The notes: generated from the letters alone by a model not told the origin. Positions 1 to 7,689 are shown, counted from the first letter of the stretch. The stretch: 14,022 nt of DNA from an uncultured Collinsella sp. (GCA_900549655.1 UROZ01000045.1:1-14022); one strand, 5' to 3'. Translations and numbers: made by a program.

Positions 1-297
1 CTATTGCGCCGAAAGAACATCAAGCTATTCCTGCCGGAATCGTTTGAATGGCTCGTGTTGAATTCGGGATTATTCAACAGCAAACACATTAAGGAGATGC
101 TGCTTAATCCCGCTGAACACATCGAAAGCTCAAGGTTCTTTAGCTGGGAGAAGTTCTTTACCGCAGAACTCGTCGAATGCTCACGAGACACACGTTTTCA
201 CTATGACAAGAGCCACTTGAACGAGGAATATTTGAATCCCACCGCCCTTGCGGCTCTTGAGGATACTTTGCCGGATCTTGGCATCACTTCGAACTAG
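1..297 (+). CDS. Hypothetical protein, C-terminal part (5' end outside window)
   Basis: The plus-strand reading frame is open from the first base and stops with TAG at 295-297, giving about 98 residues; a TTG at base 4 is probably an internal leucine, since no Shine-Dalgarno site can be seen. The peptide is mixed alpha/beta in character, with a conserved-looking PESFEWLVLNSG stretch near residues 12-23 and aromatic-rich FFSWEKFF near 46-53. No signal peptide or membrane segment is visible. I do not recognise the family. It runs opposite to the genes that follow and is more AT-rich than the glycosyltransferases, which suggests an acquired gene. Its stop codon coincides with the first bases of the duplicated glycosyltransferase fragment, so its 3' end lies at a recombination junction. 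It may be a genuine C terminus or a gene whose original end was replaced. Confidence 0.6.
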   Translation, partial: LLRRKNIKLFLPESFEWLVLNSGLFNSKHIKEMLLNPAEHIESSRFFSWEKFFTAELVECSRDTRFHYDKSHLNEEYLNPTALAALEDTLPDLGITSN

Positions 298-508
298 ACC
301 GAGAAATACTCGCTCTCGGCAGATAGGTTTGGCCCGAGCCAGGGGTCGCCATCAAGGAAGAACTCCGGTCAGCGTTGCATGAACAGTGCTTGCTCGCGCT
401 TCCATCGGCGCAGCTTTTCCTCGTTGGCCTCTTCCCTACCGCGCGAGGTAAACTCGTAGTGGTACAGCTCGGCATAGGGCGTAAAGATGGTGCGGTAGCC
501 CGCCTCCC
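294..508 (-). pseudogene. Truncated copy of the 3' end of glycosyltransferase C
   Basis: Bases 295-508 align without gaps to 1884-2097, the last ~70 codons of the 828-residue glycosyltransferase gene, with about 21 mismatches counted by eye (~90% identity). The copy encodes the same C terminus (EAGYRTIFTPYAELYHYEF... to ...SEYFSV) but has TGA at 369-371 where the intact gene has TGG (Trp804). Everything upstream of the homologue of residue ~758 is missing, and homology ends abruptly at 508. It has no start codon or Shine-Dalgarno site of its own. An artificial frame running from base 563 into this segment is not homologous over its first ~18 residues. The fragment is best read as a dead remnant of a second copy of the gene or of a recombination event. 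Confidence 0.88.
295..508. repeat. Direct repeat, left copy (partner 1884-2097)
   Basis: This 214-bp segment is repeated in the same orientation at 1884-2097, an offset of 1589 bases. The homology begins with TAGACCGAG in both copies and ends after GCCTCCC. The left neighbours (290s versus 1870s) and right neighbours (509 onward versus 2098 onward) are unrelated. The two copies bracket the whole ATPase gene. Confidence 0.9.
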
Positions 509-568
509 CCGATATGGCAATCGACGCTGATAGCAGTCTTAAAGAATATGACGTCGCCCTCACTCGAC

Positions 569-1672
569 CTAGAACCGTTCGAGAATCTCCTCGGCGTTCT
601 CTCGTAGATAAATATCTAGGTCCGGCACGGCAAACTGCACGTAGCCCCTCTGTGGTGCCTGAATAACCTCTCTTTGTAGCAATTTTGCCCTAATGGAGCT
701 GACCTCATTGGTCTTTTTACCCATGCGCTTAGCAATCTCGGATGATTTGGACTGTTGTTTATCCTCGCACATGGCCAAAAGGTATTTGATATCGTTGAGC
801 CCCAGACCAGAAATCGCGGGCTCGTGAACAACATCGTGAAAACGAGCCTCTGCCAGCGCAATGCCTTCGGTGACGTCGCGCTCGCTCACAATGGCACTTT
901 TGGCACGATGCAAGTTGGCGCGCTGCCAAATGGAATAACCGACCAGTTGCACCAGATAGGCATAGCCCTTAGTGGCCTTAGCGGCTCTCGACAGGAGATT
1001 GTCCTCTATGGTCAAGCCAGTCGCGACAAAGCTATCGCCCATAGAGAGCGCTACCTCCACCTGGTTGATAGGCGCCAGATCTTCGGGGAGGGCACGACGC
1101 AAGAACGTAAGCGCCTTGCCGTTAATAAGATCCATAACACCGGCGGGTAACCCGGCAAAGGCAAGTGCGATATCTACTTTTTCCCCTATCAAAAGCTGAA
1201 CCGTAGACGCAATGGCACGCATATCGTCAATCGGAGCGTCCTGAACTTCATCGATGGCAATAAAAAGACCCTTGGATGACTTCGCTGCCGAACTCAGTAA
1301 CTTTCTAAGGCTCGACTCTTTGGGCGCAACGTCGACTTTCGCGGAAACAAAGCCGGCGTTTACGCCAACCGAAGCATTAGTCTCAAGGGAAGAATCGGCA
1401 ACCTGATCCCTTAAGTCCAGCAATAAGTTAGGGCCAGCAGAGACAATAGCGGTCTTCCATCCAAGCTCTCGAGCACGATCCCTAAGGTCGCAGAGCAAAA
1501 CAGTTTTTCCGGAGCCCCTCGGTCCAGCAATGCGCATGAGCCTCGCAGGTGCACCTACTCCCGCATTCAAACTCTCGGTAAACTCAAGGGCGATATCATC
1601 ACGACCAATTATGCGCGGAGGCTCAGCGCCGGCAGTGGGACGAAACGGATTATGGAATGCTGTGGCGCTCAC
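569..1672 (-). CDS. AAA ATPase with C-terminal winged-helix-like region
   Basis: The 367-residue protein starts at GTG (1670-1672), with AGAAAG about 8 bases upstream as the ribosome site, and ends at TAG (569-571). An ORC/Cdc6- or AAA_16-type P-loop module is visible: Walker A GPRGSGKT at residues 50-57, Walker B LFIAIDE at about 136-142, a sensor-1-like ALAFAGLP at 169-176 and an FLRRA segment near 190-194 that could carry an arginine finger. The last ~80 residues (about 285-350) look like a winged helix: a basic helix pair around SSEIAKRMGKKTNEVSSIR, then a short strand pair QRGYVQFAVPD. The likely role is an ATP-dependent DNA-associated regulator or mobile-element ATPase; the substrate is unknown. 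No partner gene sits beside it. It is flanked by the 214-bp direct repeats and preceded by an AT-rich TATCG-rich region, both consistent with insertion into the glycan locus. The AAA assignment is firm; the precise family and role are not. Confidence 0.85.
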   Translation of the reverse strand: MSATAFHNPFRPTAGAEPPRIIGRDDIALEFTESLNAGVGAPARLMRIAGPRGSGKTVLLCDLRDRARELGWKTAIVSAGPNLLLDLRDQVADSSLETNASVGVNAGFVSAKVDVAPKESSLRKLLSSAAKSSKGLFIAIDEVQDAPIDDMRAIASTVQLLIGEKVDIALAFAGLPAGVMDLINGKALTFLRRALPEDLAPINQVEVALSMGDSFVATGLTIEDNLLSRAAKATKGYAYLVQLVGYSIWQRANLHRAKSAIVSERDVTEGIALAEARFHDVVHEPAISGLGLNDIKYLLAMCEDKQQSKSSEIAKRMGKKTNEVSSIRAKLLQREVIQAPQRGYVQFAVPDLDIYLRENAEEILERF

Positions 1673-1690
1673 TTGTTTGCCTTTCTAGGG

Positions 1691-1800
1691 AATCGATTAA
1701 CAGCCAATCATCGTTTAAATAATTATCGCAGACTATATCCGATAATATCGAGTTATATAAGCCTGTATAAACTTATCGCGGAAGTATCGAGCTTTCGTAA
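1691..1800. promoter_or_regulatory. AT-rich upstream region of the ATPase gene with clustered TATCG motifs
   Basis: TATCG occurs at 1724-1728, 1746-1750, 1774-1778 and 1785-1789, and its complement CGATA at 1740-1744. The last forms two overlapping perfect palindromes: TATCCGATA (1736-1744) and CGATAATATCG (1740-1750). The palindrome AATCGATT lies at 1691-1698. The direct copies alternate between TTATCGC(A/G)G and (A/G)TATCGAG forms. The block lies 20-130 bases upstream of the GTG start of the ATPase gene and is much more AT-rich than its surroundings. It most likely holds the promoter and a binding site, perhaps for the ATPase's own winged-helix region. No confident -35/-10 pair was found. 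Confidence 0.4.
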
Positions 1801-1882
1801 TTTGTCTTAATTAGTAGTCCACCATTGCTTTCTTCCAAGCTCATAGCAAAAGAAAGTTAAGGACTTCCTAAAAACCATTGCC

Positions 1883-4369
1883 TTAGACCGAGAAATACTC
1901 ACTCTCATCGGATAAGTTCGGCCCCAACCACGGATCGCCGTTGAGGAAGAATTCTGGCCAGCGCTGCATGAACAGTGCCTGCTCGCGCTTCCAGCGGCGC
2001 AGCTTTTCCTCGTTGGCCTCTTCCCTGCCGCGCGAGGTGAACTCGTAGTGGTACAGCTCGGCATAGGGCGTAAAGATGGTGCGGTAGCCCGCCTCCCACA
2101 CGCGCAGGCAAAAGTCTGCGTCGTTAAAGCCGACGGCGAATTCCTCGTTGTAGCCCCCGACCTGCTCAAATACGTCACGTCGCACCATCTGGCAGGCGCC
2201 CGTTACGGCGCTAAAGTTGCCCGGACGCACAGCACGGGCAAGATAGCCCTCGCGCTTTGCCGAGAAGTCTTGGTTGGCATGGGCAAGTGCGCCGCGCACA
2301 CCGACCAAAATGCCAGCGTGCTGCACCAGGTGGTCGGCAAAATAGAGCTTGGCACCCACCACGCCCGCATCGGGACGTTGCAGACAACCCATCATCTCTT
2401 CGATAAAGTCGGGGCTAATGACCTCGGTATCGTTGTTGAGCAGCAGCAGGTAGTCGCCCTTGGCGTGCTCCACACCAAAATTGATGATCTGAGAGTAATT
2501 AAACTCGCCCGGCCAGTACACAACGCGCGCGATGCCCTTGCCTTCTGATGCTGAAGCCACGCGTTCCGGCAGGGTTTCGTAATACGCAAACGTATCCGGG
2601 GCTTCGCTGTTGTTCTCCACCAAGACGATCTCATAGTTGGCATACGTGGCCTTCTGGGCAATCGACATCACACAGGCATCGAGCGTCTCAACGTGGTCCT
2701 TGGTGGGAATCACAATGCTCACCAGCGGCGCAGGCTCCGGCAGCGCATAGCGCATGCGATAGACAAACGGCGTCTCGGTCTCCTCGACCGTTCCGCAAAT
2801 GCCCAGCTCGTTAAAGTGACGCTGCAGCGCAAGGCGTCCGGCTTCAATGGCATACGGCTTGCTATCGGCAGAGCCATCGGCGGTCGACCCCGGATGAACG
2901 CGCCAGTGATACAGCACGTGCGCAACATGCTCAAACCGCGCGCCCGCCGCAAGGCAGCGAAGCGTCAGGTCGTAGTCCTGGGCGCCCGCAACGTCTTCTG
3001 GGGACATGCCAATACGATCGATAAGCGCCTTCTCCACCATCAGGAAATGCGTCACGCAGTTATGGCTATAGAGCAGGTCAACGTTGAGTTTGGTCTTAAA
3101 GACCGGCTGGCCCCACTCCCCCGTTTTCTGGAACATGTCCTCGTCGCAGAACAGGACCTGGGGACGCTCGCCCTCGGCAGCCTTGTTCAGCGCGGAAACA
3201 TACTGGAATAACGCGTCCGGTTCCAGAATGTCGTCATGGTCCAAGAACGCGATGTAGTCTCCAGTCGCCTGCTGAATACCAGCGTTGGTGTTGAGCACAA
3301 TGCCGCCGTTGCCAGGCAGCTCAATACGACAAACCCGCTCGTCATTGGCGGCAGCCGCAAGATTGGCCACCGCATCCCATTCGGGCGAGGCGTCCATAAG
3401 CAGCAATTCCCAGTTGTCATAGCTCTGGGCTAGCACCGAGTCCAGCAGCTCGCGCAGGTAGACCCGATCTGTCTTGTAGCACGGCACCACAATGCTCACG
3501 AGCGGTCTATAGGCAAAGGCCGCCGAAGCGACACGCTGGCACGCCAAATCGGCCGGCTTTGCGCGATGCCGCTCAAACCAACGTCGATAAGCTGCGTCGT
3601 CTGCACGCGCGTCCTTCATGCGGTTCCAACTGTCGTCGACCATGCCGTTGTACAGGCGACCATCCATGGCGCAAAAACCGCTCTGAATCTGCTCTGTGGG
3701 ATCACTCGCAATCGCGACAAAATCCCGTATATCCTGAGGCATCTCTACGCTCAGATACGTTTTATTGACGCGGCAACCGTTGCGCTGCGGCACATCGCCC
3801 TGCGATTCAAACACATGCACGGTGGCATCGATGACATTCATATGCGCATCGAAGATCTGGAGCTCAGGTGCGCACTGGAGGTCTCCAGCCCAGGTAACCT
3901 CATAGCGCCACACCGCGCCGGCGTCTGCCGGTAAATAACGAACGGCATCGATCTCATAGCGACCGCAGCACTCGCTGCGCTGTGCATCGCGAACAAGCGC
4001 ACACATCGCAGGCTTTGCTTTGTAGTTAATCTTGGATTCCAGCTTGGCCACGCGGCTATCGAGGCGAATGGCGCCAAGCTTTTGGCCACCGGACACAAAT
4101 GCAGCGTCGATCGCAGAGCCATCCAAAAACGGAAGCACCAAGACAGCGAGCTCGCGCTCGTAATCGGAAACGGAAGGGCAAAGCGCCAGCACACGGCCAT
4201 GATCGACTGGGAACACCAGCGACGGCACACAAGAACCGCTCGTTGTCGCATGGGCAAACGCCTGAGAACCCTCCCGCTCGATAAGCGCGGCGACATCCTG
4301 ACCGGCAAAACGAAGCAGCACAAACAGACGGCCCTGACTGCGGCAAAGTGCCAAACGCTTGATACTCAT
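1883..4369 (-). CDS. Two-domain family-2 glycosyltransferase (gene C of the operon)
   Basis: This 828-residue cytoplasmic enzyme has two complete GT-A domains. The first (about residues 288-500) begins RPLVSIVVPCYKT and carries the metal/nucleotide-sugar motif DHDD at 377-380. The second (about 548-785) begins PLVSIVIPTKD, has NND at 645-647, and FNDADF (748-753) as the probable catalytic-base segment. Two-domain enzymes of this kind (COG1216 type) add successive sugars to lipid-linked O-antigen, rhamnan or similar surface polysaccharides; substrates cannot be told here. The first ~280 residues contain no GT motif and I cannot assign them; no signal peptide or membrane helix is visible. ATG at 4367-4369 directly abuts the TAG of gene B (4370-4372), with only a weak GAGAAG ribosome site, so translation is probably coupled. 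It is last in the operon, and no terminator hairpin was found downstream. Its 3' end is the source of the broken copy at 294-508. Confidence 0.93.
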   Translation of the reverse strand: MSIKRLALCRSQGRLFVLLRFAGQDVAALIEREGSQAFAHATTSGSCVPSLVFPVDHGRVLALCPSVSDYERELAVLVLPFLDGSAIDAAFVSGGQKLGAIRLDSRVAKLESKINYKAKPAMCALVRDAQRSECCGRYEIDAVRYLPADAGAVWRYEVTWAGDLQCAPELQIFDAHMNVIDATVHVFESQGDVPQRNGCRVNKTYLSVEMPQDIRDFVAIASDPTEQIQSGFCAMDGRLYNGMVDDSWNRMKDARADDAAYRRWFERHRAKPADLACQRVASAAFAYRPLVSIVVPCYKTDRVYLRELLDSVLAQSYDNWELLLMDASPEWDAVANLAAAANDERVCRIELPGNGGIVLNTNAGIQQATGDYIAFLDHDDILEPDALFQYVSALNKAAEGERPQVLFCDEDMFQKTGEWGQPVFKTKLNVDLLYSHNCVTHFLMVEKALIDRIGMSPEDVAGAQDYDLTLRCLAAGARFEHVAHVLYHWRVHPGSTADGSADSKPYAIEAGRLALQRHFNELGICGTVEETETPFVYRMRYALPEPAPLVSIVIPTKDHVETLDACVMSIAQKATYANYEIVLVENNSEAPDTFAYYETLPERVASASEGKGIARVVYWPGEFNYSQIINFGVEHAKGDYLLLLNNDTEVISPDFIEEMMGCLQRPDAGVVGAKLYFADHLVQHAGILVGVRGALAHANQDFSAKREGYLARAVRPGNFSAVTGACQMVRRDVFEQVGGYNEEFAVGFNDADFCLRVWEAGYRTIFTPYAELYHYEFTSRGREEANEEKLRRWKREQALFMQRWPEFFLNGDPWLGPNLSDESEYFSV
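1884..2097. repeat. Direct repeat, right copy (within gene C; partner 295-508)
   Basis: This segment encodes the last ~70 residues of glycosyltransferase C and matches 295-508 in the same orientation without gaps. Recombination between the two copies would delete 1589 bp including the whole ATPase gene, and would give gene C a chimeric 3' end carrying the nonsense codon if the crossover lay upstream of it. Confidence 0.9.
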
Positions 4370-5437
4370 CTACACTTCTCGCTTTCCAAGGGCGTTCGCT
4401 GCCATGCGTTTGCAGGCACCCAGGCGCCCAAACCTCAAGACGTCGTAATCGAACATGAGCTTTTTGCACGCACGGGCATTGGGGGCATTGCTGGTAAGCG
4501 CTGCACGCACCATAGCAGCAACAGAAGGAGCGCATTGCGCGAGCGCAGTATCGCTGCCCACGGCAGAGCCGGCAAGCGCCGTGGCAACGGCAGCAAACAC
4601 CTTGCCGCAGTCCGTACCCAACAGCCTGAGCGCATCGTACAGCACCAGATCGCACAGGAAATATGCCAGGTCATCGGCATGCTGGGCATCGAGACCATCG
4701 CGCTGCCAGTCAGCCAGCACCGCGGAGTAAATCTTCACGTGCTCTAGCAGGCGCGTCTCGTCGTCATAGCGCATGATGTCCATGAGCGAGCCCTTGCGCG
4801 CCACACGGTAGTCATACAGCTTGTTCGAGATAAGCGAAGTCTTGCACGAACGACCGTACACGGCAAAATCGAAGACCTGGTCCTCGCCATACTTAACGGT
4901 TTCGTCGAACACGATCCCGTTGCCCAGCAAAAACTCACGCTTGCAGGCGGTGCGCCATGCAAAGGGGCGAGACGCTTCCTTAAACAGCAGGTCGGTGCTA
5001 TAGCCCTCAAATGACACATCGCGCGGGCTCAGCACATAGTTAAGCCACGGATACCCTGCCTCCAGCGGATACGGGTTCGCGCCAAAGGTCAAAACGTCGC
5101 AGTCCTCGCGCTCAAAGGCATCGACGATCACACGGCATGCATCGGGCGTAAATCGGTCGTCGGAATCCAAAAACGCGACGATAGGCGCCGTGGACGCAGC
5201 GATGCCGGCATTACGTGCACTCGACAGGCCACCGTTCTCCTTATCGACCAGCGTAAAACGCGCATCCTTTTCGCAATAGGCAGCCGCAATATCGCGCGAA
5301 CCGTCCGGCGAGCCATCGTTGACCAGCACGCCCTCCCAATCGGGCATGTCCTGCGCAAGCAGGGAGTCCAGGCACCAGGCCAGGCACTCCTCCACTTTAT
5401 AGATGGGAACGACAACGGAAATCTTGGGGGTAACCAT
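4370..5437 (-). CDS. Family-2 glycosyltransferase (gene B)
   Basis: The 355-residue enzyme has a single N-terminal GT-A domain. Its strand-loop ISVVVPIYKVEECL is followed by VNDGSPDGS (residues ~39-47) and the metal-binding DSDD (~91-94). The C-terminal half is helical and probably sets acceptor specificity. I chose ATG 5435-5437 over an in-frame GTG two codons upstream because AGGAG lies 9 bases before the ATG but only 3 before the GTG. This ribosome site overlaps the stop codon of gene A, and the stop of B abuts the start of gene C, so A, B and C are tightly coupled. B resembles B' (6643-7683) in length, motif spacing and C-terminal layout (KREFLLGNGIVFDE...GEDQVF against SCELLNREGIRFAP...GEDVVF). 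The likely role is sugar transfer to a lipid-linked surface glycan; donor and acceptor are unknown. Confidence 0.92.
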   Translation of the reverse strand: MVTPKISVVVPIYKVEECLAWCLDSLLAQDMPDWEGVLVNDGSPDGSRDIAAAYCEKDARFTLVDKENGGLSSARNAGIAASTAPIVAFLDSDDRFTPDACRVIVDAFEREDCDVLTFGANPYPLEAGYPWLNYVLSPRDVSFEGYSTDLLFKEASRPFAWRTACKREFLLGNGIVFDETVKYGEDQVFDFAVYGRSCKTSLISNKLYDYRVARKGSLMDIMRYDDETRLLEHVKIYSAVLADWQRDGLDAQHADDLAYFLCDLVLYDALRLLGTDCGKVFAAVATALAGSAVGSDTALAQCAPSVAAMVRAALTSNAPNARACKKLMFDYDVLRFGRLGACKRMAANALGKREV

Positions 5438-5449
5438 AATCACTCGCTC

Positions 5450-6568
5450 CTACTGTGCGGCCGGAACGTCATCAGGGTGCGGGTTGTCGCCGTAGGTGCG
5501 CTGATACGTCAGCACGCGCCAGACCAGCGGCAGGCCGCCAATCTTAAAGTAATGCTTAAACGTATTGAGCTTGCCCGGCCTCTTAAAGTCAAAGCGCGAA
5601 TCGATATAAGCGCGGGGCGACTTGACCATCAGGCGCAAGTCGGTCTCGCCACGCGGATCAAACAGCGACAGGTCAAAGCGACCGGCATCCCAATCGGCCT
5701 TGAGCTCGGGAGATGCCTTCTTCCAAAACTGCTCACGCAGTTCATCGACCAGACGTTCATCATTCCAACGGTACGTATCGACCTTCATGCGCATTAAAAT
5801 GCCCTGGAGCTTAGCCTTGAGTTCGGGACGCTCGTCCAAAAAGCGCTGCATATCGGCGTATTCGTCGCACACGCAAAACACCTTGTTGGGCGAATTAACG
5901 GAACTCTTCTCGTTGTCCTGGCGGTAGCACAAAATGGGATCCGCAATAAACGCGGCGCGCTCGGCGCACGCCCAAACCTTATAGTTAAAACCCGCATCCT
6001 GATACGAGGCGCCCGGCGTAGGAAGGAAACGAATCTGATTGTCGTTGAGGAACTCGCGTCGATAGATAGCCGACCAAATGGAAGGTTTGCGGTAGAAGAT
6101 ACCCGGACGATCGACGGGGCGATACGCCGCACCCGTCATATGCTCGTCGATAATCCCAAACAGCTCACGGCGCTCGCTGGGCGTGGACCAATACAGGTAA
6201 AAATCGCCCTTTACCACATCGGCATGTTCGGCGTCTGCCTTGGCAACCAGCTTTTGGAGCGAGTCCTCAAACATAAAGTCGTCGGACTCAAGGATGCCCA
6301 CGTGCTCACCGCGCGCCATCTCCAGGCCGCGGTTCATCGAGTCGCCGTAGCCGCTGTTGGCTTTGTCGATCATCTTGACACGGGAGTCGCGCTCCATGTA
6401 CTCGCGGATAATCGCCGGCGAGCTGTCGGTCGACCCGTCGTTAATGCAGATGATCTCGATGTCCTTGAGCGTCTGAGTCACGGCAGAATCGAGGCACTCG
6501 CGCAGGTAGCGTTCGACATTGCAAATGGGAACAAGCAGCGAAACTTTAGGGGTATCAGAGTTCTGCAA
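5450..6568 (-). CDS. Family-2 glycosyltransferase (gene A, paralogue of A')
   Basis: I take the TTG at 6566-6568 as the start because a perfect AGGAGG (complement of 6574-6579) sits 5 bases before it. A longer open frame reaches 6757, but its extra residues look unlike protein and have no ribosome site. The resulting 372-residue protein matches the 367 residues of A'. It opens with QNSDTPKVSLLVPICNVERY, followed by INDGSTDSS (42-50) and ESDD (94-97), the GT-A nucleotide-sugar and metal motifs. Conserved blocks further on, such as KPSIWSAIYRREFL, LPTPGASYQD and CYRQDNEKSSVN, recur nearly unchanged in A'. A cysteine replaces the usual Tyr in the first motif (PICN against PIYN in A'). The role is transfer of an unknown sugar in surface-glycan assembly. 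The TAG stop at 5450-5452 overlaps the ribosome site of gene B. Confidence 0.92.
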   Translation of the reverse strand: MQNSDTPKVSLLVPICNVERYLRECLDSAVTQTLKDIEIICINDGSTDSSPAIIREYMERDSRVKMIDKANSGYGDSMNRGLEMARGEHVGILESDDFMFEDSLQKLVAKADAEHADVVKGDFYLYWSTPSERRELFGIIDEHMTGAAYRPVDRPGIFYRKPSIWSAIYRREFLNDNQIRFLPTPGASYQDAGFNYKVWACAERAAFIADPILCYRQDNEKSSVNSPNKVFCVCDEYADMQRFLDERPELKAKLQGILMRMKVDTYRWNDERLVDELREQFWKKASPELKADWDAGRFDLSLFDPRGETDLRLMVKSPRAYIDSRFDFKRPGKLNTFKHYFKIGGLPLVWRVLTYQRTYGDNPHPDDVPAAQ

Positions 6569-6573
6569 GAGAA

Positions 6574-6579
6574 CCTCCT
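6574..6579 (-). promoter_or_regulatory. Ribosome binding site AGGAGG that fixes the TTG start of gene A
   Basis: AGGAGG on the minus strand lies 5 bases from TTG (6566-6568). It partly overlaps one arm of an inverted repeat, CCTGTT-11 nt-AACAGG (6577-6599), so folding of the leader could affect access to it. Confidence 0.75.
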
Positions 6580-6642
6580 GTTGAATAGCGTGTAACAGGG
6601 TTATTTTAGCAGCCGGGTTGCGGCGGGCGGCAGCGCTTGGAA

Positions 6643-7683
6643 TTATATAAAGCGCTCCAGGCAGGCTTTGAGACCGCGAGTCGAAAGATAGAACAGCGTG
6701 GCGTCTGCCATCGAAACGCCCGAGGTCGTCGCAACGAGCTTGTGGGCAACACGGCAAACGGCGCCCTTGGCAGGCATATCCGCCCAGTCCGTTCCCAAAA
6801 ACGTCGCGAGGTCCATGTTGACGCGAGCCGCCACGCGATGGAAGTCATCAGCATCCAAGCGCGCCAGGTCGAACACAATGAGGTCCAAAAACCAAGTTAT
6901 CAGCTCGCCGGGACACAGGTCCAAAAGACCGTAGGCCGCCCAGTCCTCCAAGACCTCCTCGAGCATCCTCATGTGGGCGTCAAGCTTTTTGGCGCGAGCC
7001 TCGGCACTGTTGAACTCGTGCGTCGCCGATTCGCTCTCCATCACGTAGTGGTAGAACTTGTCCGGCATGACGACGGTCCTGTGGGCAAGCGCATAAGCCG
7101 CAAATTGGAAGACGACGTCCTCGCCCAAAGCCAAACCGGGGGCAAAGCGAATGCCTTCGCGATTGAGCAGCTCGCACGAAAAAGCCGCACGGCAGGCATA
7201 GGGCTGCGCATTCGAATGGAACAGCAGTTGGGGATCACGGGCGCCGAAGGTACCAGCTTTGGGGCTCATGAGTTGCTGGACGCATTTGGGGGCAGCATCG
7301 GCAGGTTCACAGACGCCGCCAAAGACGGCGGCCTCGGCATCTGCAGACTCCATGGCATGCAGCACGCGCTCGACCGTCTGGGCATCAATGTAATCGTCAG
7401 CGTCCACAAAGAAGACGGTCTCGCCCTCGGCGGCATCGATACCGGCATTTCGAGCGCACGAGACGCCCGCGTTTTCCTGGTCAATCACCAGTACGCGATC
7501 GTCGGCCTGCGCGATCTGACGCAACGCGTTCAACGAATCATCAGTCGAACCGTCGTTGACGCAGACAACCTGAATCGAGCGCTCGGACTGGGCCAGCAGC
7601 GAATCGAGGCATCGCTGAATGGAGCGCGCAGAGTTGTAAACGGGAACGACAATGGTAGCTTTAGGACACGAGGCCTCTCCCAT
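6643..7683 (-). CDS. Family-2 glycosyltransferase (gene B')
   Basis: The 346-residue enzyme has an N-terminal GT-A domain: ATIVVPVYNSARSIQ, VNDGSTDDS at residues 42-50 and DADD at 94-97, with a canonical ARNAGID segment before the metal motif. The helical C-terminal half contains GEDVVFQFAAYAL and resembles that of B. ATG at 7681-7683 follows the TAG of A' (7690-7692) by 6 bases, so it is in the same transcript and probably coupled; a G-rich GGGGTAGG acts as a weak ribosome site. The stop at 6643-6645 is separated from the start of gene A by 74 bases, the largest gap inside the operon, with no convincing terminator. It probably acts in the same polysaccharide pathway as A', A, B and C; the sugar is unknown. 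Confidence 0.92.
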   Translation of the reverse strand: MGEASCPKATIVVPVYNSARSIQRCLDSLLAQSERSIQVVCVNDGSTDDSLNALRQIAQADDRVLVIDQENAGVSCARNAGIDAAEGETVFFVDADDYIDAQTVERVLHAMESADAEAAVFGGVCEPADAAPKCVQQLMSPKAGTFGARDPQLLFHSNAQPYACRAAFSCELLNREGIRFAPGLALGEDVVFQFAAYALAHRTVVMPDKFYHYVMESESATHEFNSAEARAKKLDAHMRMLEEVLEDWAAYGLLDLCPGELITWFLDLIVFDLARLDADDFHRVAARVNMDLATFLGTDWADMPAKGAVCRVAHKLVATTSGVSMADATLFYLSTRGLKACLERFI

Positions 7684-7689
7684 GCCGAC

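Noticed and set aside
369..563. 64-residue minus-strand frame across the repeat edge as a small gene
   Set aside because: Its last ~46 residues are the gene C fragment up to the nonsense codon, and the first ~18 are unrelated sequence with no ribosome site; it is a junction artefact.
1860..1882. AGGA-AG-TCCT palindrome after gene C as an operon terminator
   Set aside because: A 4-bp stem with a 2-base loop is too short to act as a terminator.
6569..6757. 63-residue N-terminal extension of gene A
   Set aside because: It would overlap the 3' end of gene B', has no ribosome site and is absent from the paralogue A'; the TTG at 6568 behind AGGAGG is better.
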